A stretch of DNA of 64,000 nt from Euphorbia lathyris (lineage: Eukaryota > Streptophyta > Magnoliopsida > Malpighiales > Euphorbiaceae), in the NCBI RefSeq assembly GCF_963576675.1, contig NC_088918.1, positions 69,985,501-70,049,500 of the forward strand, written 5' to 3'. The notes below the pieces were generated by a model that was not told where the DNA came from, ran no database searches, and saw only the letters and a program-made list of their open reading frames with translations. Positions 21,886 to 34,000 of the stretch are shown piece by piece; the stretch's first letter is position 1, and each line of letters begins with the position of its first letter. The translations under genes were made by a program, and so were the position numbers.

Positions 21886-24675
21886 TGTTTTAAGGTGTAA
21901 TTGAAGAGCATAGTAAGTGAAGGTAGGTACGATGAATTTTGAGTAATTTTCTTTACACCCTAATTTGAGGAGAATTATGTTACTGATTTTTTACTTCCAA
22001 AATTACCGTTTGTCTTTTATTTTTTTTATACAAAAGAAATGATATAAAAGTAATTTTATATATAATTACATTATTAAATTATCACTTACCTTAAGTTCCA
22101 TCCAAAAACATTCATACACCTCACTTACTTTATTTTATATTACATTACTTTATATTCAGATTTAAAATTCAAGTACCATAACAAAATTGAAGAATTTTTT
22201 TCTTAACAGAAAAAATTGAAGAATTCATGGGTATACTTTACCTAATATATACTTTAAACATAAAAATAATAAAAGGGTTACTACTAAATTTTTGTAAGGT
22301 ATAATAAATAAATATTAGAAGTCTTTTATGTCTACATCAGTTTTATTTTAAGTTTTAACTAAATTTAATTTGAAAAATGTTCACGTCAGATTTTCAATGA
22401 ATTTCTTTGGTTAAAATAATATTTATTTCACATTTAATTAAGTCTAATCACTTTTTGGACCTATAAATAAAATAATAATAATAATAAAAACAACATATAT
22501 AAATTAGTGAGTTTCTAGGAGATTTCAAGCATATCACCGACGAAGACAAAAATAGATATTTAAAAAATTCATTTCCAATTCTATGGACCATATCAGAAAA
22601 AGACAAATATCATTTTATAAAAATAAAAAATAAAAAATAAAATAAAAGCATGCTGGGGTAAGTGGGGACAAAATCAAATTAAGCGGTTGGTAAATTCAGA
22701 TAGAAACATTGCCTCCACGTATTCTGGTCGGACCACCACCACCGCCTCCCTCCTCCACCCATATTTTTTATTTTTTTATTTTTTCATTAATCAACCGCAT
22801 TTCACGCTTAATTAACCATTTTTATTTTCCTTTCTCTTCACCAACCCAACATTTATATTTTTATTTTTTTTAATGAAATTTAAGTCTTAGAATACAACTC
22901 TACGATTCTAAATAAGTCCACATACCGAATACTACATAATCATTAAGATTAATGTAATAAAAAATCGATGTATAATAAAACACTTGAGTAATTTGCTGAT
23001 GAGGATGTCTCAAATGCTAATAACGGATTTAAAGTTTAGGCTGATTGAAATCACAGGGTAGAGATTCAAAGCATCCTAATGTTTATATTTAATAAGTCTA
23101 AGCTAACGGTGAATGACCAAAATTCATTTGATCATTAAGGTCAATAAAAACACTGATGTATCACTATATGTGTTCCATCTAGGCAGGCATCTGCAGCAAT
23201 GAGAGCCGTTAAATTCAACTAAACAAGAATACCGTTATTTCTCTCACATGTGGATCAATGGGAGAAACTTCAAGTTCGAATTGGACTATATTCCGTCAGA
23301 TTCGTCTAAAATTAAGGTAGTTTAAAACGAGTAGGATACAACTTGTCTAAATTACGTCCAACTGTCTTTTGATGAGTCTAAAGACATTGTTTCTCGATAT
23401 ATACGCCTACATATACATATTCTTTGCGATTACTCTCAATTGCTTAATAGTCCACCATATACACCACTAACTTAGGTTTCAGAGTAGGATCGTCAGTCAA
23501 TGATCTTGTCCTAGTCACCTTTTCTCTCATCTCAAGCATCGGGAAAACCATTTCAATCATTATAGTACTACTTCATAGAATCACGAATATAAGGTTTGAA
23601 GTTTAGTTTTCTATTCAATTAAAATTTATCCTTTATTAATTAGTAATTTGCAAATTTTATAATAAATTGTTATCAAAATTTGTAGTTTAATATGGCATTG
23701 GAAATGAGTGGGAATTATACTTGTCTAAACTTTATTATAACCAAAACAAAACATTTGAGTGTTATTATAGTCATATATACTCCTTGTTTTAATTTGTTTA
23801 ATTCAAAGCTTTAATGATTATGAGTTAGTTATTTTTAATAATGATATTACCTACCTAATTATAATTATTATGCTTCTTCTTTTGTCTTATCAATTGGTAG
23901 AAAATGAAAAACAACTTAATAATATAAAGTTTTGTTGTTTGGTGGAGGAACTTTAGATAAAATATAAAATTTGGTTATCTTAAACATGATCATTTTATTT
24001 CTTTATAAAAAAGAAAAAGAATATTGTTTACAAGTATAATATTAAAATCTGGATATTAAGGAATGGGTAAAATTTGGATATGAGTACAATCAGATTTTTT
24101 TAAATTTATTCATAAAGCTCTAGCCTTGAATCTTAATCATTTTTTCTTCAAAAAAAAAACATATCAATTTTGGAATAATAAAATTTTATCTTTAAAATTC
24201 TCAATTTTGATCCAAATAACAATATATAGGATAAATTTGAGTTCATGGAAATAATACTTTAAGAGATGCAACACTTTCGACCGTAGAAATCACCATTTAT
24301 AAGGGTTATTCTGTATCTTATCTTCTTCTTTTTTTATCTTCATTCACGAAATTTTAGTTGCACCTATCAAATAAAATATTATGCGTCTTTATTTTTTTTT
24401 TTTTTCTAGTCTATGTTAAAACCGCAACGTTTTGAACTAGATAAGGGAAACAAAAATTAAATCTATTCCACATAAGCTATGTTTATTGTTTACACTAATA
24501 AGTCAAAGGTTGACTCCATCAGCTTATGTTATAGTTTTATACATAAACAATTTTTTCTATTTGCAACTAAATATCTAACGTTCCAACTATAAAAAAAATA
24601 TATATTTAATGTTTCCGTAAGTTTTAGAAAGAAAGAGCCTAATTCCCATAAATTTAATATATAATGCTATAGTAT
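21886..24675. other. No host gene recognised
   Basis: AT-rich DNA. Part of 22920-23180 ('acggtgaatgacc', 'tggtcattaaggt'-like phrases) is related to the inverted-repeat sequence at 49050-49375. Nothing else is assignable. Confidence 0.4.
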
Positions 24676-24691
24676 ACTACTTGTGTTTTTG

Positions 24692-24820
24692 TGGTGAAGT
24701 TCTTAGCCTAGTGGTTGAGAGCTTACCTATGTCTTGGGAGGTCATGGGTTCGAATCACATCCGAGTCTAGTGGCGATTTTTTTTATACGTTGTGCGCAAA
24801 TTTTTTTTTTTGAAAAAAAG
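24692..24820 (+). mobile_element. tRNA-derived SINE with target duplication
   Basis: It contains a pol III A box (TAGCCTAGTGG, about 24705) and B box (GGTTCGAATCAC, about 24749), spaced as in a tRNA, followed by a non-tRNA tail. It is flanked by 16-bp direct repeats ACTACTTGTGTTTTTG (24676-24691) and ACTACTCGTGTTTTTG (24821-24836), one mismatch. The conventional tRNA fold is not maintained, so this is a SINE, not a tRNA gene. A related copy lies at 49560-49725 on the minus strand. Confidence 0.75.
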
Positions 24821-24836
24821 ACTACTCGTGTTTTTG

Positions 24837-25435
24837 AAAATTTAAGTAAGTTGAAGACTTGAAAAATTGTTTTAAGTAAGTTAAGATGATGAAGATATAG
24901 TTGGTTTTAAGTTAGTTGAGTAGAAAAAAAAAATAGTTATGAAAAATTGAGAAATAATTTGGGATTTAGGTGAAAATTAAAGATATTAAATATATAAATT
25001 ATGAGTTGTGTGTGCAAAGAGATTCCTTTCATTTTCAACTTTACATCATTATTAATTTATTATTAATAATAAAAAAAAGGGAAGAAACATATCTTTCAGT
25101 GATTGTGTGCATGCATCTACCAAATTTAATTTGTTGGATCTAACTATTATAAAATCAGTATCATATAGTAGTACAACTCGTGTGCATAATATTAATATAA
25201 ATATAAATATTCTATTTTTCATTGGAATAATAAATTGACCCATATTATAAGTTCATTGTATTTTTTTTAGTCCACAAGCTTCTTCGAAGGTGGGATGGAA
25301 TGTTGGATAATTGGACAGTCCTTTTTTTATTTTATATATAGATTACACTATGAAAGGGAGAGCATGAAAATTAAGTACAAAATTAGTTATAATTATTGGA
25401 GAAGAACCAATTTAAATTCAAATGCAATTTGAAGC
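24837..25435. other. No recognised feature
   Basis: AT-rich DNA without coding signal. Confidence 0.4.
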
Positions 25436-25438
25436 TTA

Positions 25439-25751
25439 GGCCCGTTTGTTTTACCTACTATTTGCTGTTACTGTTTGTTGTTTGCTGTTCTTACTTGATG
25501 TTGCTGTTTGCTGTTTGCTGTTACGGTTTGCTGTTGGAAAAAGCTGATTTTCCAAAAAACATAGATTCTCTGCTTTTGTAAAAGGCTGCTTTTCAGGTGT
25601 AAAAAGCAAACATGATGTCACTAACCAAACACCTAATTCTGTTTTTCAAGTGTAAAAGGCAAACAAGAATGTCACTATCAAACGCCTAAAACTCTTCATT
25701 TCGAACTGAAAAGGCAAACATGAGCACGAAAAGGAGCACCCAAACGCCCCC
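25439..25751. mobile_element. Tourist/Harbinger-like MITE, copy B
   Basis: It starts GGCCCGTTTG and ends CAAACGCCCCC, with TTA on both sides (25436-25438 and 25752-25754). It is an inverted relative of copy A at 787-1033 and carries an expanded 'tgtttgctgt' run at its left end. Confidence 0.65.
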
Positions 25752-25754
25752 TTA

Positions 25755-26945
25755 GTATTTCATTAACGGAGCAATTTCAGATTTCATTAACGAAACATAT
25801 ATATTATATTAGTAGAAACTTTCGTCAAGAGTTCTCTACATAAACGCCATGTCACACCTTTCATGTCCACATGGCGTGCCAACTTTACATATTTATCACG
25901 TCAAATACACATGACATATTTGTAATCAACTCCCTCCTTTCTATTTGATCATATTCTTCATCTCTTCCCCTTTCCTCTGACATCGGCTCATCTCTACCAT
26001 CTCTCAACTTGCACATGGAACCCTAACAATATTCTCCCCCTCTAATATCACATATTCGAAGTTTTTATTCTGATTGCATCGCGTGGTTCTAGGGTTTTCT
26101 AGTTTTTCTGCAATCGCGAGAAGAATATAAAGAGGTTAAGGGTTGATATGAGATATTTTATGAATTAGTATTTTAGTGACTAAGTGCTTGAGATAAGACA
26201 AAAATATGGTCAGGATGAAACTATTAACATGCGATGTCACTTTGATGCCTAAGTTAGCAGAGTTTATTCTACCCGTTGTCATCCCTAAATTATTTAAAAA
26301 TATCCTTTTTGCTCTGAAATTTTCAAAATAAAAAATGAGAAATATGATCTAATGCATATAAGTTATCAATTTGACTAGAAACAAAATATTATTTTCATTT
26401 ATTATTTTTATGTAAAAAAAGGGAAAATTACATAGAAATTCATTTTTCATAAATTATTTACAACTATATCAACTCATAATTTTGAATTCTGTCAAACTAG
26501 TAAAATCAGTACTTTTAATATATTTTAAGGATTATAATTTATAAATTAGAAGTCTAGAATATATTCTCTACGGTTTATGATTTATGAATTGAAGTCTAGA
26601 TTTTTTAAATTATGATATGAAATCATAATATATAGAGAATAATGATATATTAAGAATTAAATTTGGTGATATGACTTAGTTGTAATTTTATATTATTATG
26701 ATATTCATGTATTTGACCCAAAAAAAACCTATGATCCGTTAGCGCCACTATATACAACAGGCCTGATAGTAACTCAGCACAGGCCTAAACGGCTTAGCCC
26801 AATAAAAATCATCATTATTATTGATGTGCAGCTACAACTTTTTATTATTATAAATATTTAAAAGATAATCTATTTAATTGCATATTATTATTTTTATATA
26901 GTTTATTCGATTTTTTGGTTTGAGACACATCAGACACCTTTTAGG
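25755..26945. other. No host gene recognised
   Basis: A pyrimidine-rich patch at 25925-26110 ('ctctgacatcggctcatc', 'ctagggttttctag') resembles a leader, but no exon follows. The rest is AT-rich, with a short inverted repeat around 26520-26670. Confidence 0.35.
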
Positions 26946-26949
26946 TGAA

Positions 26950-27055
26950 TCTTCTCTCAATTAAAGCTTTCTACACATGTTAGGACTCAAACTCGAAATC
27001 TAATTTAAACGACTTGAAACTCTTAACCACTCAAATCAACCTTAATTGGTATTAA
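26950..27055 (-). mobile_element. SINE-like copy derived from a Leu/Ser-type tRNA
   Basis: On the minus strand it reads 'ttgatttgagtggttaagag', matching the A-box region of class II tRNAs, followed by 'tcgagtttgagtcc' as a decayed B box. The same sequence occurs on the plus strand at 48850-48965 ('gatttgagtggttaaga', 'caagtttgagttt'). Confidence 0.5.
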
Positions 27056-27064
27056 ATTTCATAT

Positions 27065-27437
27065 TATCATTTAGCTGCTTTCTGGAGTTCTTCACATCTT
27101 CCTTCTTTCGTAGGGTACTGTACGTCCTTAGTCTAAGGATTCTAACTCGGAAAAGGAAAATGGCCCATTTTCTTCTTTCTTATGGGACTTTCTGATGGCA
27201 TCATAGAATCTTAACTTATGTCCTAAAGTTATAGAGTGCAGCTAGAAGCAGAGATTTTTCATCTCTTTTCTTTCCGCAGTAGAATATATACAAGTAAGAA
27301 ATTCCTTGACAATCCAACAAGCTTTTAGTTGGCCTGCGTGAAGGTTGTTTTGGTACAACCAGATCCGCTTTGAGTGTCGTGGGATATAGAGAGGTGGGAA
27401 ACCTTTGTGCTATTACATGAATCCAGTTTTCATTTCA

Positions 27438-27468
<31 letters not shown>

Positions 27469-27880
27469 TCGCGGTGAATATGTACCCGAGCCCTGTACAC
27501 ACCGCTCGTCACACCCTGGGAATTGGTTTCACCCAAAGCATCGAATTGTGTGACTGAAAAGTGTCCCTTTTAGTCGACGTAGATAGAAAAGCCATAGAAA
27601 AGTAGTCCTGCGGGTTCTTACAAAAAAAAAAAGTAAAAGAGAATCATTTTTTTGGAGGCCGTAACGTAAATCGCTTCTTTCCCCCTCTTCTTGCTAAAGA
27701 ATTGGCACTCTTCCTAATCCGAGTTTGAGATGGAAGAAGACCCAAGACCCAGACGTAGAGTCCCGTTGCCTGGGAAGATATTTTTCTATTGATTTTTTGA
27801 CCTCGTTCCTATCTTATTTTGACAATACCGGAACATCCGTTGCGCCGTGTCCTGGATATGCCGCCTAACCCGAATTTATT
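27065..27880. other. Mitochondrial DNA insertion (NUMT)
   Basis: The block carries a small-subunit rRNA fragment (27439-27543) within sequence of mitochondrial style ('ggcctgcgtgaaggttgttt', 'ctaatccgagtttgagatgg', 'ccggaacatccgttgcgccg'). It contrasts sharply with the AT-rich flanks. The order around the rRNA piece is rearranged relative to an intact rRNA gene. Confidence 0.6.
27439..27543 (+). pseudogene. 3'-domain fragment of small-subunit rRNA
   Basis: It contains the conserved 'gaatcgctagtaatcgcgg' and 'ccctgtacacaccgc' helix-44 region, followed by 'cacaccctgggaattggttt', which in my recollection is the plant mitochondrial 18S version. Three apparent transitions at conserved sites (catgTcgcgg, cccgAgcc, accgcTcgtc) mark it as a decaying nuclear copy. 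Only about 105 bp of the gene is present, so it is not functional. Confidence 0.75.
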
Positions 27881-28372
27881 GACTAATTAATTTATATTTT
27901 TCAGCAATTCTAAAAAAATTTAAGTTGGGATACGTTTGATAATTAATTTCAGTACTGAAAATCAATATATTAAAGTGTTGTTTGATAAATTTAAAAATTA
28001 GTATCGAAAAAATAAGTAAAAAATTTTAATTGATGAATATTATAAGTTTGAAAGTATTAAATAATGTAAATATTTAAGAAATTCTAAAAGTAAATACTGA
28101 ATTTGAAGATATTAGTTGGTAGTATTCATGAACGGTCCTATTTATCTGGACAAATAAGAAATAAGGGTTCATTTTGTAAAAAATATAATACGTAAAAGTT
28201 TAAAATATAGTTCAATCAATGATAAAAAAAAAAGTGTTCCATCAATTTTTAATGTTACATATTATTATGTTCTTCAAAATTTTGTTTAACTAAATACCTT
28301 TAGAGAACAAGAATGAGAATTATTGCAGAATAAAAAAATAATCGGAAAAGAATAGGAAGTAAATAAAATATC
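27881..28372. other. No recognised feature
   Basis: AT-rich DNA between the mitochondrial insertion and the truncated LINE. Confidence 0.4.
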
Positions 28373-28385
28373 AATTACATAAGTC

Positions 28386-28821
28386 TTTTTTTTTTTTAAT
28401 CAAAGAATGAATATATTAATGAGCCTCACGGCAATAGTTTAATAAAGAATGAGAAACATAACTCGGTAATGAATAAAAGAATGAGGGGCAAGTAATTAAA
28501 CGAGAAGATTGAGCCAATGTGCGACAATTCGTTAGCTTGCCGCCGTATCCACTTGACTGAGTAAGAGTCATTTGTAAGAAGAATAGTTCGAATCTGAGAG
28601 ACCAGGTCACCAAATTCTGAAATATCTTCACACTCGGATGTAATTGCGTCAATAACTTGTTTAGCATCGGATTCAAAGACTATATTATGAATTTGACTAA
28701 GCTCTACCCATTTCATCGCCTGGATATTAGCGCCTCCGCCTCGCATTCCTTCGACGGCGGACAACGAAACAATCTGCAGCTGCGTCCCATAACAAAGTCC
28801 CATAACAAAGTTTCCGTCCGT
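28386..28821 (-). pseudogene. 5'-truncated LINE retaining an RNase H domain
   Basis: The minus-strand frame 28426-28803 encodes a plant LINE-type RNase H (RVT_3-like) domain: a VFESDAKQVIDAI strand with the catalytic Asp, DISEFGDLVSQIR, and SYSVKWIRRQANELSH. The element ends in an A tail on the minus strand (T run 28386-28397). It is bracketed by a perfect 13-bp direct repeat AATTACATAAGTC (28373-28385 and 28822-28834). This is a textbook 5'-truncated target-primed insertion; only the last about 430 bp were copied. Confidence 0.85.
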
Positions 28822-28834
28822 AATTACATAAGTC

Positions 28835-30355
28835 TTTTAAAACCTGAATAATATTAATATGTATAAAATTTTTTTATTCTACATATATATAGACTTATTA
28901 ATTGTGTTTGGGATCTTTCAATCATGGTCCTAGATTCGTGCACTCCTGACTTAAGCTCATAATCGACCCTCATAATATTCAATTTAAAATTCTAAGTTAA
29001 ATATTTTAATTTATCAAAATAAATAATTCTTTTTATTTAACTGAAATTTTTAAATGGTATTATCAATGAAGCTAAAAATATTAAACCAATTAATATATTC
29101 TTTTTAAATAAACTGGTTATCAAACATGTCTTATTATTGGTGTTCTCTTTTTTTTTGGTAGAATTATTGGTGTTCTCTTAGTTCCACTTAAAAATTCCTA
29201 AATCCAAAAATTATTTATTATAATTTAAACTTTTAAGTTAAACGTTATTTATTAAGATATAAGACAAAATAAATGAATTTATTTTATTTAAGGTTACAAT
29301 AAAAAAATCGTTTTGTTTTTTAAAAAACATCAAAAAATAGCAAAAATAAAAACTTTATTTTTTTATCTCGACGAGACGAGCTATTGGAAAAAAATATATT
29401 TTTCCTTAAATTACCTCGTTTCGGCGAGACGATCCCATCTTGGCGAAACAGTTCCTGATCTTGGCATCTATGCATTTATTACTATTTTTTTGCTTCACCT
29501 TTGCAATATCAATTAGTGGGAATGGTGATAGTAAAAATTTGAGGTCATGCGACATAAAGTTTGTTTTTTTTTTCTATAAATGTAACCTCAAATTGTCATT
29601 CCAAACCCGAAAAATCCAACAAAAACCTCAACTTTTTAATTATAGAATAACCAGTCTTTTTGCAATCCAAATTTGATTCTTTCAAACTCTTTTTTGCATC
29701 CAATTTCAATTTCTTCAAGCTCCCAAATCATAAATCTCAAATCTCAAACTTTCATTTTGCTTAATCCATTCATTCTCAGATCTAAATACACATCCTTAAG
29801 CTAACTTTGCTTATTTTCGCATCAATTTACAACAACCTCCACCTTTCAAACTTCATCTTCTTACTTCAATTGCTGTCATTTTCAATTTCTTCAAACTTTC
29901 AATTCGTTTGAAATCAAGTTTCCATCAAATCACCATTATCATCTTCTCCAAAACTCATATCCCAACTAAAATTCAACCAATCTCTGCAACAAAAAAAAAA
30001 CAGTTCATTCTCTGAGATGTTGTAGCGATTTCTTTTCAAATCGTGCCAATTTGTTCTTAAAAAGAACATGTCCTGAAGTTGTTTGTGGTGTATGGAGCGT
30101 ATGAGGAGCATACTGCTTGTTTGCTATAGATTATTGGAGGTCAGCATATTCAAAGATTAGCACATTGGATGGAGTGTATTTAACTATTGTTGATATGAAC
30201 ATAGATGAGAAGGACATAGACTAAGCTTGCATGATTATATGATAATTATAGAATCAAAGAGATCAAAAGTTGTGGAATAAAAGAACTACCCCAATCTCGG
30301 TTAATGTTTGCAATTCGTTGGTTTGTCTAACTAATTTCAGTAGTTGAACATGGTG
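28835..30355. other. No host gene recognised
   Basis: AT-rich to 29290, then a pyrimidine-rich stretch (29570-29960, 'caacctccacctttc', 'caatttcttcaa'). Short open frames have no recognisable similarity. Confidence 0.35.
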
Positions 30356-30359
30356 AGTC

Positions 30360-30480
30360 GTGATCAGTTAGCCTCGCAAAATTCAGCTACCATTATAGCT
30401 TGGAAGCCGTCAGAGATTCATTGCCTCAAACTTAATATTGATGCAACTTGGATGTTAATAGGAGAATGGTGGATTTCGAC
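30360..30480 (+). pseudogene. Possible LINE RNase H start fragment
   Basis: A short open stretch reads ATIIAWKPSEIHCLKLNIDATW. It resembles the 'W.PP....KLN.DA.W' opening motif of the RVT_3-type RNase H found in plant LINEs. It covers only the first strand and ends in stops. The similarity is short. Confidence 0.4.
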
Positions 30481-30689
30481 CATGTATATATTACTGTTTA
30501 TTTGATATAAGGGTGTATATGGTAAAATATATAAATATAAGAGCATATATGTATTAATGCGTAACAAAATTATACAATTTTTTTTTTAATTTATGTATTT
30601 TTTTTTATTAAAATGTTGATTTGTCAAATTAACATTCAAACTCAATTTTGATCTAAACATCCTACAAGCCAAGTTAGGCCCTGTTTTTT

Positions 30690-30800
30690 TTAACTTAATT
30701 TCAGCATAAGTAAGTTCAGTTAATTATTTGGTGTAATTAAGTTAAGTTAAGTTCAGTAGCATTCAGTTCAGTTAATTTAATTTAATTTAAGGAAAACATT
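30690..30800. repeat. Short AT-rich direct repeat (ttaagttcagttaa)
   Basis: The phrases 'gtaagttcagttaatt' and 'gttaagttcagtagcattcag' recur several times next to 'ggccctgttttttttaac', which may be one end of a Tourist-like MITE. The other end is not seen. Confidence 0.35.
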
Positions 30801-31034
30801 TTGTGTAGAAAACATTTCTATTCCGTTATACGCACAAAGAATCTCATGAAACGACACTCACATTTCCAATTTCTCCCTCTTTTGGTAAGTTGAAGCTTCT
30901 TCAATCTTCACGCTCTATTCGAGAAGTTTGCACTTAACTCCGCCAGCGCTACTTCACTCATCGGCCACCGCTGCTCGCCGCTTCAACTGCCTTTCCAGGA
31001 GTCGGAAATCTCAAAACTTGCAACAGAGCACAAC

Positions 31035-34000
31035 ATGTCCGTCTTCCTCGCTACCTCCGCCTTTAAACCGTGTATCTTCTTCCAAAAACCCCTTTCCCCT
31101 GTAAGTCCCTCTTCCTATCTATGCTGATTTTGTTAATAAGGATAGTTTTTCTTTTTGTATTAGTATTTGAGGTATTCTTATAATGTTGCAGAAATTTGAC
31201 TGGAAGAAGAGGACGATGAAATTGGTGGTGAAAGCTGGCCCCAAAAGAATATCTTATGGGAAAGAATGTAGGGGAGCCTTGTTAGCTGGAATTGATAAAC
31301 TTGCTGATGCGGTTTCTCTTACCTTAGGGCCTAGAGGTACTTTTTCTTTCATTTGCTTTGGTTTATATTTTACTGCTGAAAGCTTGCGTTTATGAACAAT
31401 ATGCATTATGCCATTTTTTGTGTGTACCAGTCCCAATTTTTTTTTTTTTTTTTTTTTTTTTTAGGCGGCCCGGTCGCATTACGCGTCCCCGCTGAGCGAG
31501 GGTCCGGGGAGGGGTCCCACCACAAGGGTGTATTGGGGGCAAGCCTTCCCTTGCCAATTTAATTGGCAAGAGGCCGCTCCTAAGACTCGAACCCGTGACC
31601 TCTGGTCACACGACAACAACGTTTTACCGTTGCGCCAAGGCCCCAATACATGGAAAAATATCTGCAAAATTCTGTCCTCTGTATCTGATGAGTAATGGAT
31701 GATGATAATTTTTTTTGTTAACTTACCCTAGAAGGTCGAAAGTAGGTATTCAATATGTGAAAATGGGGAAGTGGTAGAGGGTTAAGCCACATGATTATTC
31801 CATATACTTTTATGTGACAAGTGATAGAGGTAGTATACTAAGTAGAAAACTGGAACAGCTTATATTAGGAGAAAGAGGCAGCATAAATATCCTAATCTTT
31901 TCTTGTACTTCTATATCGTTCTAATTAATTTGTGGAGACACCTTTTGTCAATTGTCAGTCCCAGTATTATGGTACTAAACTTGTCAAAATTTTGAACTTT
32001 GAAACTATTGGTTCCTTAGGTCCAAATGAGACCAAACATTAGTGGCTTTTAATTTTTATCGATTATCTCACTTGATTTTTGCTTTGCAAAATGAAATAGA
32101 AGTGCAAAAAATAGATATATTTTTGTTTCTTTTTCGTTCAAAAATAGAGCTGATAATTTTGCCACTTATACGTTCTAGCTTTAGCCATTTTTCTTCGTTG
32201 CCACTTCTTTGGAAGTGTATTATAGTCTTGTGTATTTAACATTTCAGTTTGAGTTTTAGCAGGGTCCAAAGTTCTGTTCTACGACATAATGTCGCCATCT
32301 GTAACCATGATCGTTAAGCTTAAGAACTATAAAATTAGGCAAAAATACCATTAACACATTAAAGAAGGATATTTGGGTTTCAAGCGATGGCTACATCATC
32401 ACCTATAAGGGAATTTTAGCATTGGCTATAATTATTGATCTATATATGGTGTATAGTTCATAACAGAGCACATAATAAGAAACTGATGCAGTTGTAAATC
32501 TAAAAAAAGAGTTGGTTACTCTTTGGCCATTGACTCGTCCTTTACCAGTCTTGGTCAGTATTGATTTTTTTAATTGTATTATGCTAAAAAGGTTTATGCA
32601 AAATTTTGCAGGACTTAATGTCATTCTTTCGGATTCAAAGACATTAAAAGTAGTAAATGATGGTGTTACAGTAGCTCGAGCGATAGAGCTTCCAGATACT
32701 ATGGAGAATGTTGGAGCAATTCTAATCCAAGAGGTCATTCATGGTTGCTACATAATCCCTTCCTTAATTTGTATTCATTAATTACATGATACAAGTGAAT
32801 TGTAATTAGTAAAAATGAAGTGCTTGTTTGCAGGTTGGAAGCAAAATGAATGATTTGGCTGGTGATGGCACTACCACGGCAATTATTTTGGCTCGTGCAA
32901 TGATCAAAATGGGCCTGCTAGCGGTTGCTTTAGGGGCCAACCCTGTTTCTATGAAGAGAGGAATGGATATGACAGTAAAAGAATTAGTCAAAGTCTTGAA
33001 AAAGAAAAGTCTTCCAGTGATAGGAAGGGATAATATAAAAGGTCTCTATTTCTCTTTTTGTTATATTGGATACCTTTTGCCCCTTGTGGTGGGACCCCTC
33101 CCCGGACCCTCGCTCAGCGGGGACGCGTAATGCGACCGGGCCGCCCTTTTTTTTTTTTATTGGATACCTTTTGCATTTTGTTTAAAAGATTCTTGAAATT
33201 CTTCACCTTGTTCTGCAGCTGTTGCTTCAGTTTCTGCTGGGAATGATGAATATATTGGGAACTTAATGGCTGATACCATAGACAGAATTGGCTATGATGG
33301 AGTAATCTCCATCGAATCATCTTCAACCTCTGAAACCTATGTAATAATAGAAGAAGGAATGAAGGTGATTAGACAAGCTCTAGTTTTGAAATTTATTATC
33401 AATTTTGGTTGTGATTGAAATGCCAAACACTCGAACTCTCCTAGAGCACAAATATGCGTAAGATTTGAAATTTTGCTTTGAACGATGAAATACATATTTG
33501 GTTGATGTCAGATATTAATATGAATTGGGCCTTTAACTATCAATTAAGCTTTTAGTTCAGTTGGTTCCACGACATGGTATCAGAGCCTCTTTGACCAAAT
33601 GATCAAAGGTTCGAATCACGACAACCTTATTTGTTGATTAAAGTGTAGGACATGGTAATATGGGTCTATGTTGTGCACGCTTCAAGCCCAGTAGACATTT
33701 GCGTGCGGGGTGTGTCAGATATTAATATGATTTGGGTCTTTACCTACCCGCTTAAGCTTTTAGTTCAATTGGTTCCGTGACAGTTGAAGATGCCTCTGGG
33801 ACTGCATGTTTGGACCGGCAAGGCAATCTGCATAAAATGCATCATGCATCCATTAAGACTAGCTTAATTCAGAAGTGATTTTTCAATCATTCTTTATATT
33901 GTTAAGATATGTGAATAGAAAGTTTGCTCTACCGTTTAAAATGAAATGTGTTTCCAACTGCAATTTATTCTAGATGTTGAGAGCTAATTCCAATTGTCAT

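Noticed and set aside
24692..24820. Functional tRNA gene
   Set aside because: Has A and B boxes, but no closed acceptor stem; it has a tail and target duplication typical of a SINE.
27060..27880. Functional rRNA gene
   Set aside because: Only about 105 bp of the rRNA remains, with mutations at conserved sites, and the flanks do not continue the gene.
31479..31667. Minus-strand 62-codon open frame
   Set aside because: Lies entirely inside the SINE in chaperonin intron 2.
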